A stretch of DNA of 64,000 nucleotides from Fasciolopsis buskii (taxonomy: Eukaryota; Platyhelminthes; Trematoda; Plagiorchiida; Fasciolidae). Of this stretch, positions 51,528 to 62,482 are shown in pieces (the stretch's first letter is position 1; each line of letters starts with the position of its first letter). The DNA lies in the NCBI GenBank assembly GCA_008360955.1, contig LUCM01002832.1:174044-238043 (forward strand), given 5' to 3'. The notes beneath the pieces are model-generated. The model did no database searches. It was not told where the DNA came from and was given only the letters and a program-made list of their open reading frames with translations. Position numbers and translations under genes: made by a program.

Positions 51528-52309
51528 TTGACCGACGAAAAACGGACAACTTCAGAAGCGGGACTAAGATAATAGATAACGAAAATCTCTCCTATTGAAC
51601 TTGATTACCAGTTCTGAAAATATAAAGGTATGAAAAAATATTGTCGATATCAGTTAAAGGTATGGAGGACAGAAATTCACTTGAACTCACAGCAGCATTA
51701 GGCTCATTCACAAAAAAGCAACGTATCAATAAAATCGTGCAATGTCCGATCCGTAATCATTCAAAAAAGAAAAGCTATTCGTAATGAACAGGAAACAAAA
51801 AGTGACAGGAAATGACTCGAAACGACGAGCGAACAAGCAGTCGGATGAAAGGAGAACGAAATCGAACAGAAAACAGCACTCATGAAATAGATCGTTTTAA
51901 CCAAATGACTATGTTTTGCGGGAAAAAGAACAACACAGCACCAACTAGTGTTAGAGGAAGAGCTCTTCAGTCGACCGGGAGAACCTAAATCATTAAAAAA
52001 CTAAAAAAACGATAGTGGTAAGTAAGGCGAGGTAACGCTCCTTGAATAAGATATAAATATATGATGATAATGATGAGTAAAAATATCTGCAGCTCAGGTT
52101 GTAAATGCTAGAGATTAGAAGGCGTAAACCGACATAAAACATGAATTATGACGTTTCGATCGAGACAAGGACTCCGCTATCAAACAGACAGTGTGCCAAA
52201 AGGGACGGAACTAGCGATCCCATTCAATCGCTCACTCGCGTTAGACGAGTCCTAGTTTGGATCGAAATGTCAAAATAAACATTATAACTTAGTGTACACC
52301 TTCTAACCT
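51528..52309. other. Upstream flank of VPS25; no motif recognised
   Basis: This stretch contains the unmapped VPS25 promoter and any 5' untranslated exon. No TATA box or other element can be assigned with confidence. The ATG context is tcaaATGt, with an A at -3. Confidence 0.4.
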
Positions 52310-52356
52310 TATATATATATATATACATATATATATGTATATATATATATATATAT
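52310..52356. repeat. TA microsatellite, partly palindromic
   Basis: About 47 bp of alternating A and T with one C and one G (acatatatatatgt in the centre), so it can form a cruciform. It directly precedes the second hammerhead repeat. Confidence 0.9.
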
Positions 52357-52361
52357 CAATC

Positions 52362-52499
52362 AATTCGGAGTGTACAAGTATGTGGATGTTTAGACAAGAG
52401 AGCATCGGGTACGCATACCTGACGAGCGACAATAACCGCCAAACCGGTCGTGTGCTCCCGGGCTAATTTTGTTTACGCATCCAGATACTACTTCCTGCT

Positions 52500-52500
<1 letters not shown>
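52362..52500 (+). repeat. Short interspersed repeat with hammerhead motif, copy 2
   Basis: Homologous to 21,565-21,700 and in the same orientation. It is flanked on both sides by TA-rich microsatellites (52,310-52,356 and from 52,501). It retains the better-preserved ribozyme stems of the two copies. Confidence 0.65.
52406..52460 (+). ncRNA. Hammerhead ribozyme motif, copy 2 (one core substitution)
   Basis: Core box CTGACGA is at 52,419-52,425 (position 7 of the hammerhead core is variable, so this fits). Stem I pairs GCATAC (52,413-52,418) with GTGTGC (52,450-52,455), including one G-U pair. Across an internal loop, CGGG (52,406-52,409) pairs with CCCG (52,457-52,460). Stem II is GCG / CGC with loop ACAATAAC. 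The GAAA box reads CAAA (52,440-52,443), so the core G12 is lost and the ribozyme is probably inactive. Stem III is the very short, self-complementary ACCGGT (52,443-52,448), followed by the expected C at the cleavage site. Such minimal stems III are known from repeat-borne hammerheads that may act as dimers. Confidence 0.68.

Positions 52501-52536
<36 letters not shown>
52501..52536. repeat. Compound TA / GA microsatellite
   Basis: (AT)n at 52,501-52,518 passing into (AG)n to 52,536, immediately after the hammerhead repeat. Confidence 0.95.
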
Positions 52537-52539
52537 GTG

Positions 52540-54539
52540 CTCTGGCGTTCAATGCAGACAATATTGTGCAACGAACGAAAATATGTAGCAAACTACACAA
52601 CTCTCCATACATCAAGCCTGCATTAGATTGTAGCATCAAATCAAAATTACGGACTTGTTAACGAAGTGTTAAAAAAACAACTAACAGGATAACCTCTTTA
52701 AGTACGAGCCCTCACTTATATCCTTTCAGTATGAACGGCAGTAAGTGAACAATACAGCTGGCGTTGAGGGTGATTGTTTTGAAAGAGACACGTTCCTTAA
52801 AAAGAAGAAGTAACACTACTTGCTACGGTATAAGCCATAAGAAGACTGAATGTTAATAAAAATCCACTAGCAGATGCATTCAGCGTACCGCCAGACAGAC
52901 CAACCATCCAGGGTGCGTGATTATGCCTGCACCTGAGTTTGAAGCCACAACAAATGTATCAAACTGTGAGCCCATTTCACCAAACAGCCTTACTTCTAAC
53001 TTGCTTAGTTATCACCAGTGTATTGGCTGGTCTGTAGATATCACCAGTAGAGGCATGAAGTGTGTAACGAACCTCTTAGTGCCATTCTTGCACATACATA
53101 CAATTTACTCACAAGTAGTGAAAAACTAACATCATCAAATGTGATTTTGAAAAAGGGCATGTGGATCCTAGCGATACAATCGAAGGGAATCTATATCGTG
53201 CCTGATGTAATATATTTACATCAACAGAAATCCGAATTACGGAATAGTAAAAGTGGTTACGATGGGAGGATGGCAAAGTCCAAAACCGAAACCGGAGGAA
53301 TTTATGCGCTTAAGGGACAACTAAAGTAAAAAAACGGCATTGTAGCAAAGTTGAGAGCTGAAGTACATGGTAGAAGAGCTACACAATGTCAACAACCGCA
53401 TAACCCGATAAAAAGGGGCTCACTTATCGCTGACTCGAAAAAATCGCATTCGTCTTCATCTTGCGGTATTGCCATCGTCCGCAACTACTGAAATTGCATC
53501 ATGAAAAACTTTCGATCTGTGACGTGATGGAAGTGGACGGCCGCTAATGGGCCTCCTCGATGTCTCCCATTTTCCAAAAACAGCAGTAGTTGAGAAATGT
53601 GTAAAAGTGGCAAGCCCAAAGCACATAAAAAAGCATGAAAACCATAGTCAGCAAGCCCTATTGAGCAGGGCAAACTGCGCTATCGCGAAGGAGTCAACGA
53701 GATTCTCCCATCGGACGGTCTGAGATATGAAACGACAGCCAATTGCGCTGCACCATTGGTTTTTTCTTAATGTCCTTTATTTGTTCACCCACTCTATTCT
53801 TTAGTCTAGTTTGTTCCTTAATAGACAGTCCTGCAAGTTGGCAATAAAAAATAGAGCGCACTTGAGCAAACATTATTCGTCGGATCCGAACCAAGATTGA
53901 ACATTTACCTGCTTCCCCTGGATCCCAACTACCTCTCACGCCCCGTTAGTTGACTAATGCCTTAATTCGCTTTCCAGAAATAACCACATCCGTTCTGTGA
54001 ACCTGGGCCTAACTGACAGGGGACACCAGCCATGTGAGAACTGTGCAGAAAATGGATAGCTTTACCAAATTCACGGGTCAGAAACTAATAAGTACATGTT
54101 ATAAAGATTAGTTTTTTCGAAGTCTATTCCTCAGGTCACTTCTTGCCTGAGTTCCTCATAAAAAGTAGTCATCTATCCTCGTTCATCCGCAGCTTTAAGA
54201 GAAATGATTATGAAAATCCCTTATTCGTATGTGAGAACAGTGGCAGATGGTAAGTCGTGCTTCTGAGAGAAAACTCAGGCGAGCTGCGGATTTTCATCAG
54301 CCGTCTTAACGACAGTAACTATGTCCGGAATGCGTTTTACGCAATGGAAGTGTGAAATGTTACAGGACTGGACTGGCTCGAAGTTGAATATTTTTCTTGC
54401 GGAGGACTTGGGCAAAGTAGATGAGTTTCATTAGTTGGACAGCTACAAGTCGTTGTATATCAGATCGAGTGCCTTCGTGAATACAGAAGGCTCGAATATC
54501 ATTCACCAAGTTGAGGCACCTGTAGCAGCGGCGTGACAT
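52540..54539. other. No gene recognised
   Basis: Open frames on both strands (52.9-53.3 kb plus; 53.5-53.9 kb minus) have no recognisable domains. Sequence from about 54,360 may be an upstream part of the decayed RTE remnant that becomes recognisable after 54,540. Confidence 0.4.
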
Positions 54540-55075
54540 CCGCTTGCTGACCAGCAACGTTAAGGGTGATCCTTCTAAAAGGTTCGAGAACGCGGTTGTT
54601 CAGAGCAGATGTGATGACTTTCGACGTTTCAACACTATTCTCTTCACAGTATTAGCAAAATATGGCGGAATTTTTTCGGTAACTTATGAATTAGGCGCAA
54701 GACGATGGGTCTTAGGACTCAAAACTCAGAAGCACTGAATGCGAACGGCCTAAGGTGGTTGGGAAGCTTTGCGCATACCTACAAAGTAACTGCCTCTCTG
54801 AGGCAGGTAGTGGTTGGAAAATGGGTGATATCGTCAGTCGGTCAAATGGCAAAAATTTATGAAGACGAAAAGCAGTGGAATGGCTCATGTAGGTTCGATT
54901 ATACTACCGGGTTGGAGTCCACGAGATCTCCAGTGGCTCAATGCCGCAGTCAGTGATGTCCTTACTTTTAAAATATTTCCTCTTCTACATAGTTCCTCAA
55001 CTATCTACTTTATTGTGGACCTTTCATTGCTTCTTGTTCATTCGTGTTATTAGTAAACAGCATTCTGAGACATCA
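54540..55075 (+). mobile_element. RTE-like LINE, 3' remnant
   Basis: Aligns with the last part of the element at 43,745-44,190. Shared landmarks are gagtaactcagaagttaggcg / cggtaacttatgaattaggcg, an LRWLG codon run (about 54,750), the terminal ccgggttgg-gtccac block (54,907) and cagtcagtg-tgtcctt. After the stop both continue with a similar tail (ttcttctgtatagttcttcaac / cctcttctacatagttcctcaac). The coding part is destroyed by stops and frameshifts. Confidence 0.65.
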
Positions 55076-55434
55076 ACTAAAATCAAAGCACATCAGTGCA
55101 ATGTTATTGACTGCAAAAAAACTAAGTCCGTGAGTGGTGTCCGACTCCGTCATACAACAGGCCAGGCAAAGGGTTCAGCAAGACATCCGGTATGGCAAAG
55201 TCAAGAAGAAACAGGAATGTGGGGTAGTGGGTAGCCACTGAAGAAGACAAAGGGTAGCGCAGGTTGGCTGTAGGTCCTAACCCGAACAAAAGTAGAACGG
55301 CACAACTGTTCGAGGACCGATAAATACATCTCAGGTACTCCATTTCCCACAAGCAATACCTTAGTGCGGACCTACGAAGAAAACCAAGGCCATTGCATTA
55401 CAATATACTAGAGATTTGTAATACTACATGCGAA
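55076..55434. other. No feature recognised
   Basis: GC-richer, non-coding sequence between the RTE remnant and the unnamed repeat. It could be part of an old repeat, but nothing aligns within this window. Confidence 0.4.
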
Positions 55435-55558
55435 ACCCAAATTTTTATCTGACTAATCCAATTCCTCTTGAGAAATATATTGTGATGCAATGGCATGAGT
55501 ATTAATCACTGAAAACCAGCCTGTTTGCCAACTTGCTTTTTTTCAAAACCAAGGCCAC
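55435..55558 (+). repeat. Unnamed dispersed repeat, copy 2
   Basis: Second copy of the unit at 27,105-27,225, in the same orientation, with several blocks of 12-20 bp that are nearly identical. No internal promoter or frame was recognised. Confidence 0.65.
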
Positions 55559-56499
55559 ACGAATGTCTAGGAAAACAGTGAATGTGGTTTGCCGTAATGC
55601 ATAACGACCCTCTAACAGCTTTAGGAGGCTGAAGATTTGGTCATCATAACCAAGACCGGCGCCAAACCCGGCCTGACCCGCGCCAGTTTACTAGTTGACT
55701 TGTATGATCCCCATACTGAAAGAACAGAAATAAGCAAGAATTTAGAGGAATGATGCTGCAGTTATCCGGGCGAATATTAAGCCAAAGCCACTCATACAGT
55801 AAGAGGAGTTTTATTTGGGACCCGAAACCAGAACCTCTCATGATAAATTTCGCGTCAAAATTATATACTGCAACATCTGCCAGCAATCGCTTGTCATCTA
55901 AGAGTCCGAAAACTGATTCCCGTCAACGTCATAACACCTTTCCTTGATCTAAGCAGATAAGGTCTGACCTAGCTAATTTGCCTCCCTTCACCTTTTCTAC
56001 TATCGACCTAATGACAGTTTCCTTTCGGTTTTATTTAGTTCCTCATTTACAAACCCTCCAGAACTCCACTGTAGAAACCTTGCTTTCCTTTATTCGTGGC
56101 ATCTCCAACGAAGTGTTTCCAAACAGGAGAATAACATGCATACAAGTTTGGCGACGATTAGACTATCAATGATCTGCTCCGCCTTATAACAAAACCAGAA
56201 CAAGCGCGTTGACGTTACACTTGCCGACTAACTTCTAGGCATTCAGGGCACAAACCATCTTTATAAAGGATTCAGATATAGCCGCAGAAAAAGATGGCCT
56301 TCTTGTTCAATCAAAAGCAATGGCTTCAAAGCTGTATTCGTCCAATAAGCCACATCAAATCCGCCACAAATTCCCCAATAAACTGGACTGATAACAGGAA
56401 AATAGTTTAGTTAAACTGCTTAAAACTGCCGAGGTTGTAACGCCTGGTTCAGAAGTTCTATCCCCAAGTATCCTCAAATATGAGGAGTGTGTACCCACT
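55559..56499. other. No feature recognised
   Basis: Short open frames only, with no similarity that I recognise. The RTE leader begins somewhere near the end of this stretch. Confidence 0.4.
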
Positions 56500-58844
56500 A
56501 AAATGGCAGAACGAAGGCGAATGCCTGAAGCCCTCCACCGGGCGGACTGAATCTTGGTAGTCAGTCTAGGATAGCTACACCTGAGGCTAAAACCAAAATC
56601 GGGCGAGGTACCCAGCATGCAATTATATGCCCGTCTGCATCTGTGGAAGACGAGTGGATCCGACACCCATCCGAAGACGATAGGAACTAAGTAATCAGTC
56701 ACCGCCGGTTTCCAGTAGGTCACGAGACCCTCAGATCCTCCTGCTCCCTTCAAAGTTAGACCATTTGGTCAAAATCTCGGAATAGGGTAACCTAAGTCAG
56801 CTCATTATTTCGGCATGGGTAACCGAAAATCATTAATCCCTGGGAATAAACGATGGATGGGGATGGAAGAACCACTGTGTGCTGAACTCTGTACAGTTCT
56901 TTTTTTGCATGATTGTTGTTTCCTTCCTTCGTCTTGGTCTCAATGGAACATGGTCTGTAAGCAGATTGATGCAAAACATATATAGGCAAGATACCGCCAT
57001 TGTCTAGACGTTCTGGAAACACACCGTGTACGTGGTTTTCAGTCTGTTAGCTCGCACTTTCTCAAACCTCGTCAGCCTCTGAATCTGGGTTCCTTCAATG
57101 TGCGCACTTTAATGCAGGCTGGCCAACAGGCGTGTTTGGCTCTGAAAGTGGACTTACTTTCGATTGATGTCTGCTGCGTGAGTGAAACACGAATTCAGGA
57201 TTCGAGTAGAGTAATCCAACTGACTGCGCCAAATGTCTCGTCAAGATATTTTCTTCGCACATCAGGAGACGAAGCAGCTCAAGCTGTGGGTCAACGTGGT
57301 GTAGGAAAAGTCTTGACCGGGAAGGCTGAAGCAGCCCTCCTAGACTGGATCCCAGTCAACAGTCGCTTGGGTGCCATGAGACTGCAGGGATCAGTCGGCG
57401 TCCGAAAGGATAGTGGTGTTGAGCGTAGTTTATTTGTTATCTCGGCATACGCTCCAACAGACTGCAACACTGACATGGAGAAAATCGAGTTTTACGATGA
57501 CCTCGTCCCTCTTGTTCGGAAAAGCAGGTGACTTTAATGCACAAGTTGAAAAACTGAGTGCATCGGATTCCTGTTTAAGTGGGCGATGCGCCTTGCCTGT
57601 ACAGCGAACAGACAACGGGGAAAGACTTTTCCAGTTCTGTGCAGGTAATCATTTATTCCTATCTAGTACGAATTTCTGATACAGTTCGCGTCGCACTGCG
57701 ACATGGCGCTCTAACTTCGCAGGTACTTTGAGTCCGATTGACCATATCGCACTTAGCTACCGTTGACGCGGTTCTGTCCAGAACTATAGATCGTACTGGA
57801 CCACCTACGTCGAATCAGACCATGCGTTAGTTTTATTGCGATTTTTGCTGCACTTGACAGACTGTCGAGATCGGTTGCTCGGTTCGGCATGTGCTTTGCA
57901 CCTTCAAAGTGCAAAGTACTGTTACAGGAATGGACGACAGCAGCGCCGAACTTGATACTGGATGGAGAGGAGATAACAATGGTGGACCGTTTCACCTACC
58001 TTGGTAGCTGCGTGTCCAACGAAGGTAGCTCGGGATTGGAGGTAAGTATGCGTATATCCAAGGCTCGTGCAGCTTACGCTCGACTGAACCACTTGTGGCG
58101 TCGGCCTGATATTTCACTGAAGTTGAAAGGTCGTGTGTACTGTGCTGCCGTGCGTTCAGTTCTGTTGTACGGTTGCGAGACGTGGAGTATGCGTGTGGGC
58201 GATGTTCGTCGGTTGGAGGTTTTCGACAACCGATGTTTACGTAGTATGGCTAGGATTGGATGGAGTGACCGGGTGAGTAATACTGAGGTTAGGAATCTGG
58301 TATTGGGTGCCACTTCTGAGAACAGCTTGTTTCAGCGTATGAAACTTAGTAGACTACGCTGATTGGGTCACTTGTTGCGTATGACGAACACTCGTCTACC
58401 ATACCGTGCCTTATTTTGTGTTCCTCCTAAGGAATGGAAGAAGCCATGCGGAGGCCAACAGATGACGTGGCAACGTAGGATGAGAAAATGTACAGCGAAG
58501 TTAGGTAAAGTAGGTGTCTCACACCTTCGTGGTTGGGGTCCGAAAGACTTGTCGACTTGCTGGCTGGAGACACTTAAGAATATGGCAGTGAGTCGTGAAC
58601 AGTGGCGATCGTGCTGTCATTTTCTATCGAACCAGAATGATTGAAAACACGTGCGTTTGTACAGTTAGACTGTGTTTCGTGTGTTGGCTGCAGCAGCGTC
58701 TTATCTTTTCCCGCCTGTGTAGGTACACTCCCTGTACCCCTTTGATATTCACTCTTTTTATATAAACGTGTAACTCTGGGGAAAGGCAGCGGTCAGTGAG
58801 GCTTGCCTTGCTGTTTAACGGTGAACGATGATGATGATGATGAT
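56500..58844 (+). mobile_element. RTE-like non-LTR retrotransposon with internal deletion
   Basis: Leader sequence (56,500-56,985) is followed by a frame open from 56,986 that enters an apurinic-type endonuclease: NLGSFNVRTLMQAGQQ (about 57,079), CVSETRIQDSS and LLDWIP. A frameshift near 57,520 leads to AGDFNAQVE, SPIDHIALSY (about 57,735) and ESDHALV (about 57,810). The endonuclease boxes are kept, but there are in-frame TGAs near 57,678 and 57,769. At about 57,840 the sequence jumps to SVARFGMCFAPSKCKV, skipping the RT palm, including the AFDSVD and YADD boxes. The thumb and C-terminal part follow (FTYLGSCVSNEGSSGLEV, LLYGCETW, RCLRSMARIGW), with one TGA at 58,360 where a Trp codon is expected, ending LSNQND. 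The 3' end is (GAT)6 at 58,827-58,844, the short tandem tail typical of RTE elements. Confidence 0.85.
58827..58844 (+). repeat. (GAT)6 3' tail of RTE element
   Basis: Six GAT units end the element and are followed by unrelated sequence (cgtgttcggc). The inverted copy at 63.5 kb has the same six-unit tail. Confidence 0.9.
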
Positions 58845-59112
58845 CGTGTTCGGCATATCCAGTTGACTGTCAGGTCACACCAACACTGTCAGCGAACTTC
58901 CTACATAATTGCGAGCACACTTGATAAGGGTTTATTTAGTGTATTCCATTCCAAATTCAGTACAGAAGTGTTTGGATGACCCACTTTTCGTCATTATTCT
59001 CCTGTATTTGGATTAGTTCTGAGACCACAATTCCTATAAAAACAGCAATTATGAGTGTCCAACGTAATCCGTAGTAAGGATCCTACAATGTTTTAATTTG
59101 AGTATCTGAAGC
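58845..59112. other. No feature recognised
   Basis: Spacer between two LINE fragments, with no motif seen. Confidence 0.5.
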
Positions 59113-59985
59113 ATGAGATCTGGAAGAAAATGGTTTGAATTTCTGACGTATAACTCCGCTGATCTCCAAGAAGCTGTTCGGCTCCCGTTACTCTTCGGTC
59201 CTAGACCGAATTGTATGCAAAGCCATGATTGTTGGTCTGAAGGTAAAAACATTAAAAACGAAGTTCTGCACAACTTCACAAGACCCGTCACTTTGTATGG
59301 CATCACTTTGGAACAATTGCTTCACTTCGATTACCTAGACTCCACTATCCAACCGAACGGCCAGACCAGAGACAAGGTTACGCTCCGCGTGGACTGCGCC
59401 AGGAGAGTTTTCCTATTACCTCCCAAGACGCTGCGGCCTCGTAACGAAATAATTGTCCATAAGAAGCTGCACATTTACCGCGCCGCCATCCGCCCGGCCC
59501 TTACGTACGCATGTGAAGCCTGAAACTAAGGGTAGACGGTACAAACCTGCTGGAAGGCTTTGCAAAAACAGGTGGTTTGTCTGCGTCTCAAACGCTGCGG
59601 TGTGCCAGCATTATATGAAAGTTGAACGATTTTCGTCGTTTATCCGAAGACGTCGCCTTCGGTAGTTCGGTCACGTTTTCCGCCGACTGGAGACGGAATT
59701 AACGAAAAGGAGTCTATTATTGTCACCCCGTTCAGGCTTGAAATATCGTCTTGGCGATCAACTGAAGAAATGCATTAGCATTATTAAGGCGGACATGGAT
59801 CATTTAGGTCTTCAGTCGGTTTCCGGAGTATACAATTGGCACAAAAACTGGATTTTGTGGTGTGCAGACCTCGCTGCAGATCGCAAAGCATTGACGGTTG
59901 GAACCAGGAACATCTAAGAAGCCGACTGATGCTCTCACAGGAGCTAGTCGCATAAAAGTGAGAGCATAAGATTAAGGCCACGGCA
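59113..59985 (+). mobile_element. RTE-like LINE of a second family, 3' fragment
   Basis: The C-terminal part of a reverse transcriptase polyprotein: FDYLDSTIQPNGQTRDKVTL, VDCARRVF, HIYRAAIRPALTYACE (about 59,310-59,520). After stops and frame changes comes the terminal block IKADMDHLGLQSVSGVYNW and LCADLAADRKAL-like text (about 59,780-59,910), ending near GASRIK at 59,955. Wording and tail differ from the 57-kb element, so this is a separate family. The upstream RT and endonuclease are absent, consistent with 5' truncation. Confidence 0.7.
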
Positions 59986-60789
59986 GCGAGCTTCACCTCC
60001 GTCGTTGATATTTCACTTTCGTCTGCAGATTTTGGTTGCGTTTTTATTAGAGCAAGGTCGCCACTTTGCAGTATTTATCAGAAATAGAGATGGCTGAAGA
60101 ACCTCGATTGGAAATGGTGCTGTTATTCTCTCTCAACTATGATTCTGTGACAGCGACACAATCCACACCTCCGGATCCTACCACCAGCTGACTCCATTTA
60201 TTCCCGACGCTATATGCGTTGCACTGGAACATTGTTATCTCTTTACTCCGTTTCCTTGTGACGGTCGTATGGGTTCATTTTCGCACTCGTGTCCTATGGC
60301 AGACTCATTTCCCATTCTTGATTCATCCATATTTCCTCTTTGCTCCCTGTGGACGGCCCAGTTCGCCACGAAATTTCATGGACTGCTTGCCCCAGCTGGG
60401 CTTTTGTGATTATGTGCTCCTGTCATGACCTGGTGCAATACTGGAGAGATTACGCCTGCTGACTTTGAACTTCGAAAGTTCTCCTGTCCATCGTGCGAAC
60501 CTATGGGGGTCGAACTTAGGAGTGGGGATTTAGAACAAGCTTGTTGAGCCCTGGTTGCGTGGCATTTGGTATTGTCTCTATTCTATGATTCTGAGTTGTC
60601 CAAATCTATTTCAGTGCACCTTCCGGAGTTACTGCAGATTGTACCTGCTGCTGCGAAGATCAAATCCCGATACTTAGGGTGATGAAACTCCGCCACGGTT
60701 GATTTTTCGCGTACCCTCCGTGAGAGGTCGCCACTTTTCGGGGCGTAGCATTCTTAATGGGGGTATGTGTGGTTACATCGACCTCCTTT
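59986..60789. other. No gene recognised; may include LINE 3' untranslated region
   Basis: From about 60,400 to 60,790 this may be the 3' untranslated sequence of the minus-strand CR1-like element. A word like a tRNA B-box (complement of ggggtcgaactta, about 60,509) lacks a matching A-box. Confidence 0.35.
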
Positions 60790-60809
60790 ATCAAATGTGA
60801 CCTAGTGCT

Positions 60810-62380
60810 TTAAGTACAGATTCCATCATCGCGTTCATCTTCCCCATCTTCATCTTCTATAGTAGAAAGCAGAAGGGGCCGCAAGCCGTATAAGCCCCAT
60901 GGCAAACGCCCCCGACATAATCTCGCCGAGATATCTGCGAGCTGCCACCGCCTCACCAAGTGCTCGTCGCGACGTCGTCTGAAGCCAGTCTTATCACTCC
61001 ATTCGGATGGGGTTCCATAGGATAGTGGCGCATCTGGAGAGATGATACACCGAAGATCCATAGATTTCATTTTCCGGAGGGTAAGCCGGTAGCCACGTGT
61101 CCGATCAGTCACGTAACGGCACATTGCTTGTAATTCTGGCCCCATATCATCTCGAAGAATCTTCCAAACAAAGAAGAGTTCCTTAAGGAGCCTGGCGTAG
61201 CTAACAGGATACAGTTTAAGCATTTGTAACCGGCCTTCGTAACTGGTCCGTCAACGAGCCGTGTGGCGTAACGTTGCACACGTTTCAATTTCAACATTTC
61301 CGTGGTGGTGCACGGGAAAATTGCAGGTCCACCATATTCCACCCTCGGACGAACATGAGAACATAAAACTTACTGAAGGCTGAAGTGGACAAAGTGTCGA
61401 GCGAACGACGGTTAGCTCCCGGCATACTTCTAGTAGACAAGCAAGCTTCGACAGTCTGGGTCGATGTTTTCAGTGAAGAAAAAATGACGGACCTAAGGAA
61501 TATTTCAGTGTCCACCAACAGCAGATCATCCGCATCAAAATTGTTGCTCGTCACTGTGCTTTCGTGCCCAATCCGAATGTGTTTGTAGTTGGCGAAATTG
61601 ATCGGTATTTCCCACGTTTCCGACATAAGAGCACCCAGGGCAATGATACAGCTTTCCAGACATTGGGTCCGGCATGTGGTTTCGGAGGTGGCAGCAGTCC
61701 ACATCGTCAACGAACCATCAGTTTGGAGCGATCACCAGTACCAAGAAGGGATAGGCAGTCAATATACTCGATATCCGACAACCTCGCAGACAAAACTGGA
61801 TCCAAAATGGATGACTGCGAAGCAACAACTCTGGCAGGTTCACAAACGTGTTGGAACAGCGCTAAGTCATCAACAGTGTCTAGTAGATCCCAGGAAGAGA
61901 TTGGCTCCAGAGATGTACCACCCTTGGACCTGCCTGATATTGAAGTCTCCCAGAACTGGGCAGCGACCACCACATGCCCAACAGCGCAGCTTATCCAGAA
62001 TAATCGGAGATGCAGATGCAGGAGATCAGCAGCAAACATCAAATGTCGTGAGAACATGACCGGAGAGTCTGAGTTTGCACCACAGTGATTCGCCAAGTCA
62101 GCCGGAAACTGGAGAAGATGCAGACACACTGTCACGAACAAAAGGTGAAACGACACCGACCAACCTTGTGGATACTAGATCACACCGGAAAACCGTGTAT
62201 CTCGGAAGAGGTCTCGAAATCAGTGACAGATGGGGAAAGCCACGTTCCCGCTAGGGTTATTGCCGCCGGGGAATGGTCCAACACGATCGATTCTAAGTCA
62301 TCATCAGAAGGCTGTGCACATTGGTCACCAAAATTCTGGACAATGTTGATACTGTCACACCGGTTGTAAATTAGCACGAT
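60810..62380 (-). pseudogene. LINE ORF2 remnant (endonuclease plus RT C-terminal part)
   Basis: Endonuclease boxes are all degenerate: the ETWLSP-type box reads AGTWLSPSVTD (62,240 region), so the catalytic Glu is lost; the GDFN box reads AAQFWET (about 61,950); and the final SDH box reads TGDRSKLMV (about 61,730). LLDTVDDLALFQHVCEP between them is well preserved. Past the deletion come TWEIPINFANYKHIRIGHES (about 61,600), SKFYVLM (about 61,370), a MEYGGPAIFPCTTTEMLKLK block (about 61,340-61,285) with YATRLVDG, KILRDDMGPELQAMC (about 61,160) and SARLCRGRLPWGLYGLRPLL (about 60,925). The product cannot be functional. Confidence 0.75.
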
Positions 62381-62482
62381 GCAGAACCCTCTCCCTGGCC
62401 AGTCAGAGTTGAGTCTTTATTCACCATACAGGGTACATCCGTTACATACTTGGATTGGCATGTACCTCCTGTTGCATCAACA

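Noticed and set aside
57064..57090. Complement reads ctgacgagg...gaaa near the RTE endonuclease start
   Set aside because: The spacing and stems do not form a hammerhead, and the plus strand is clearly endonuclease coding sequence.
60478..60520. tRNA B-box-like word on the minus strand
   Set aside because: No A-box at a suitable distance and no cloverleaf. The stretch may be LINE 3' sequence.
61564..62088. Long plus-strand open frames (174 and 156 codons)
   Set aside because: They are antisense shadows of the minus-strand LINE ORF2, which carries the recognisable motifs.
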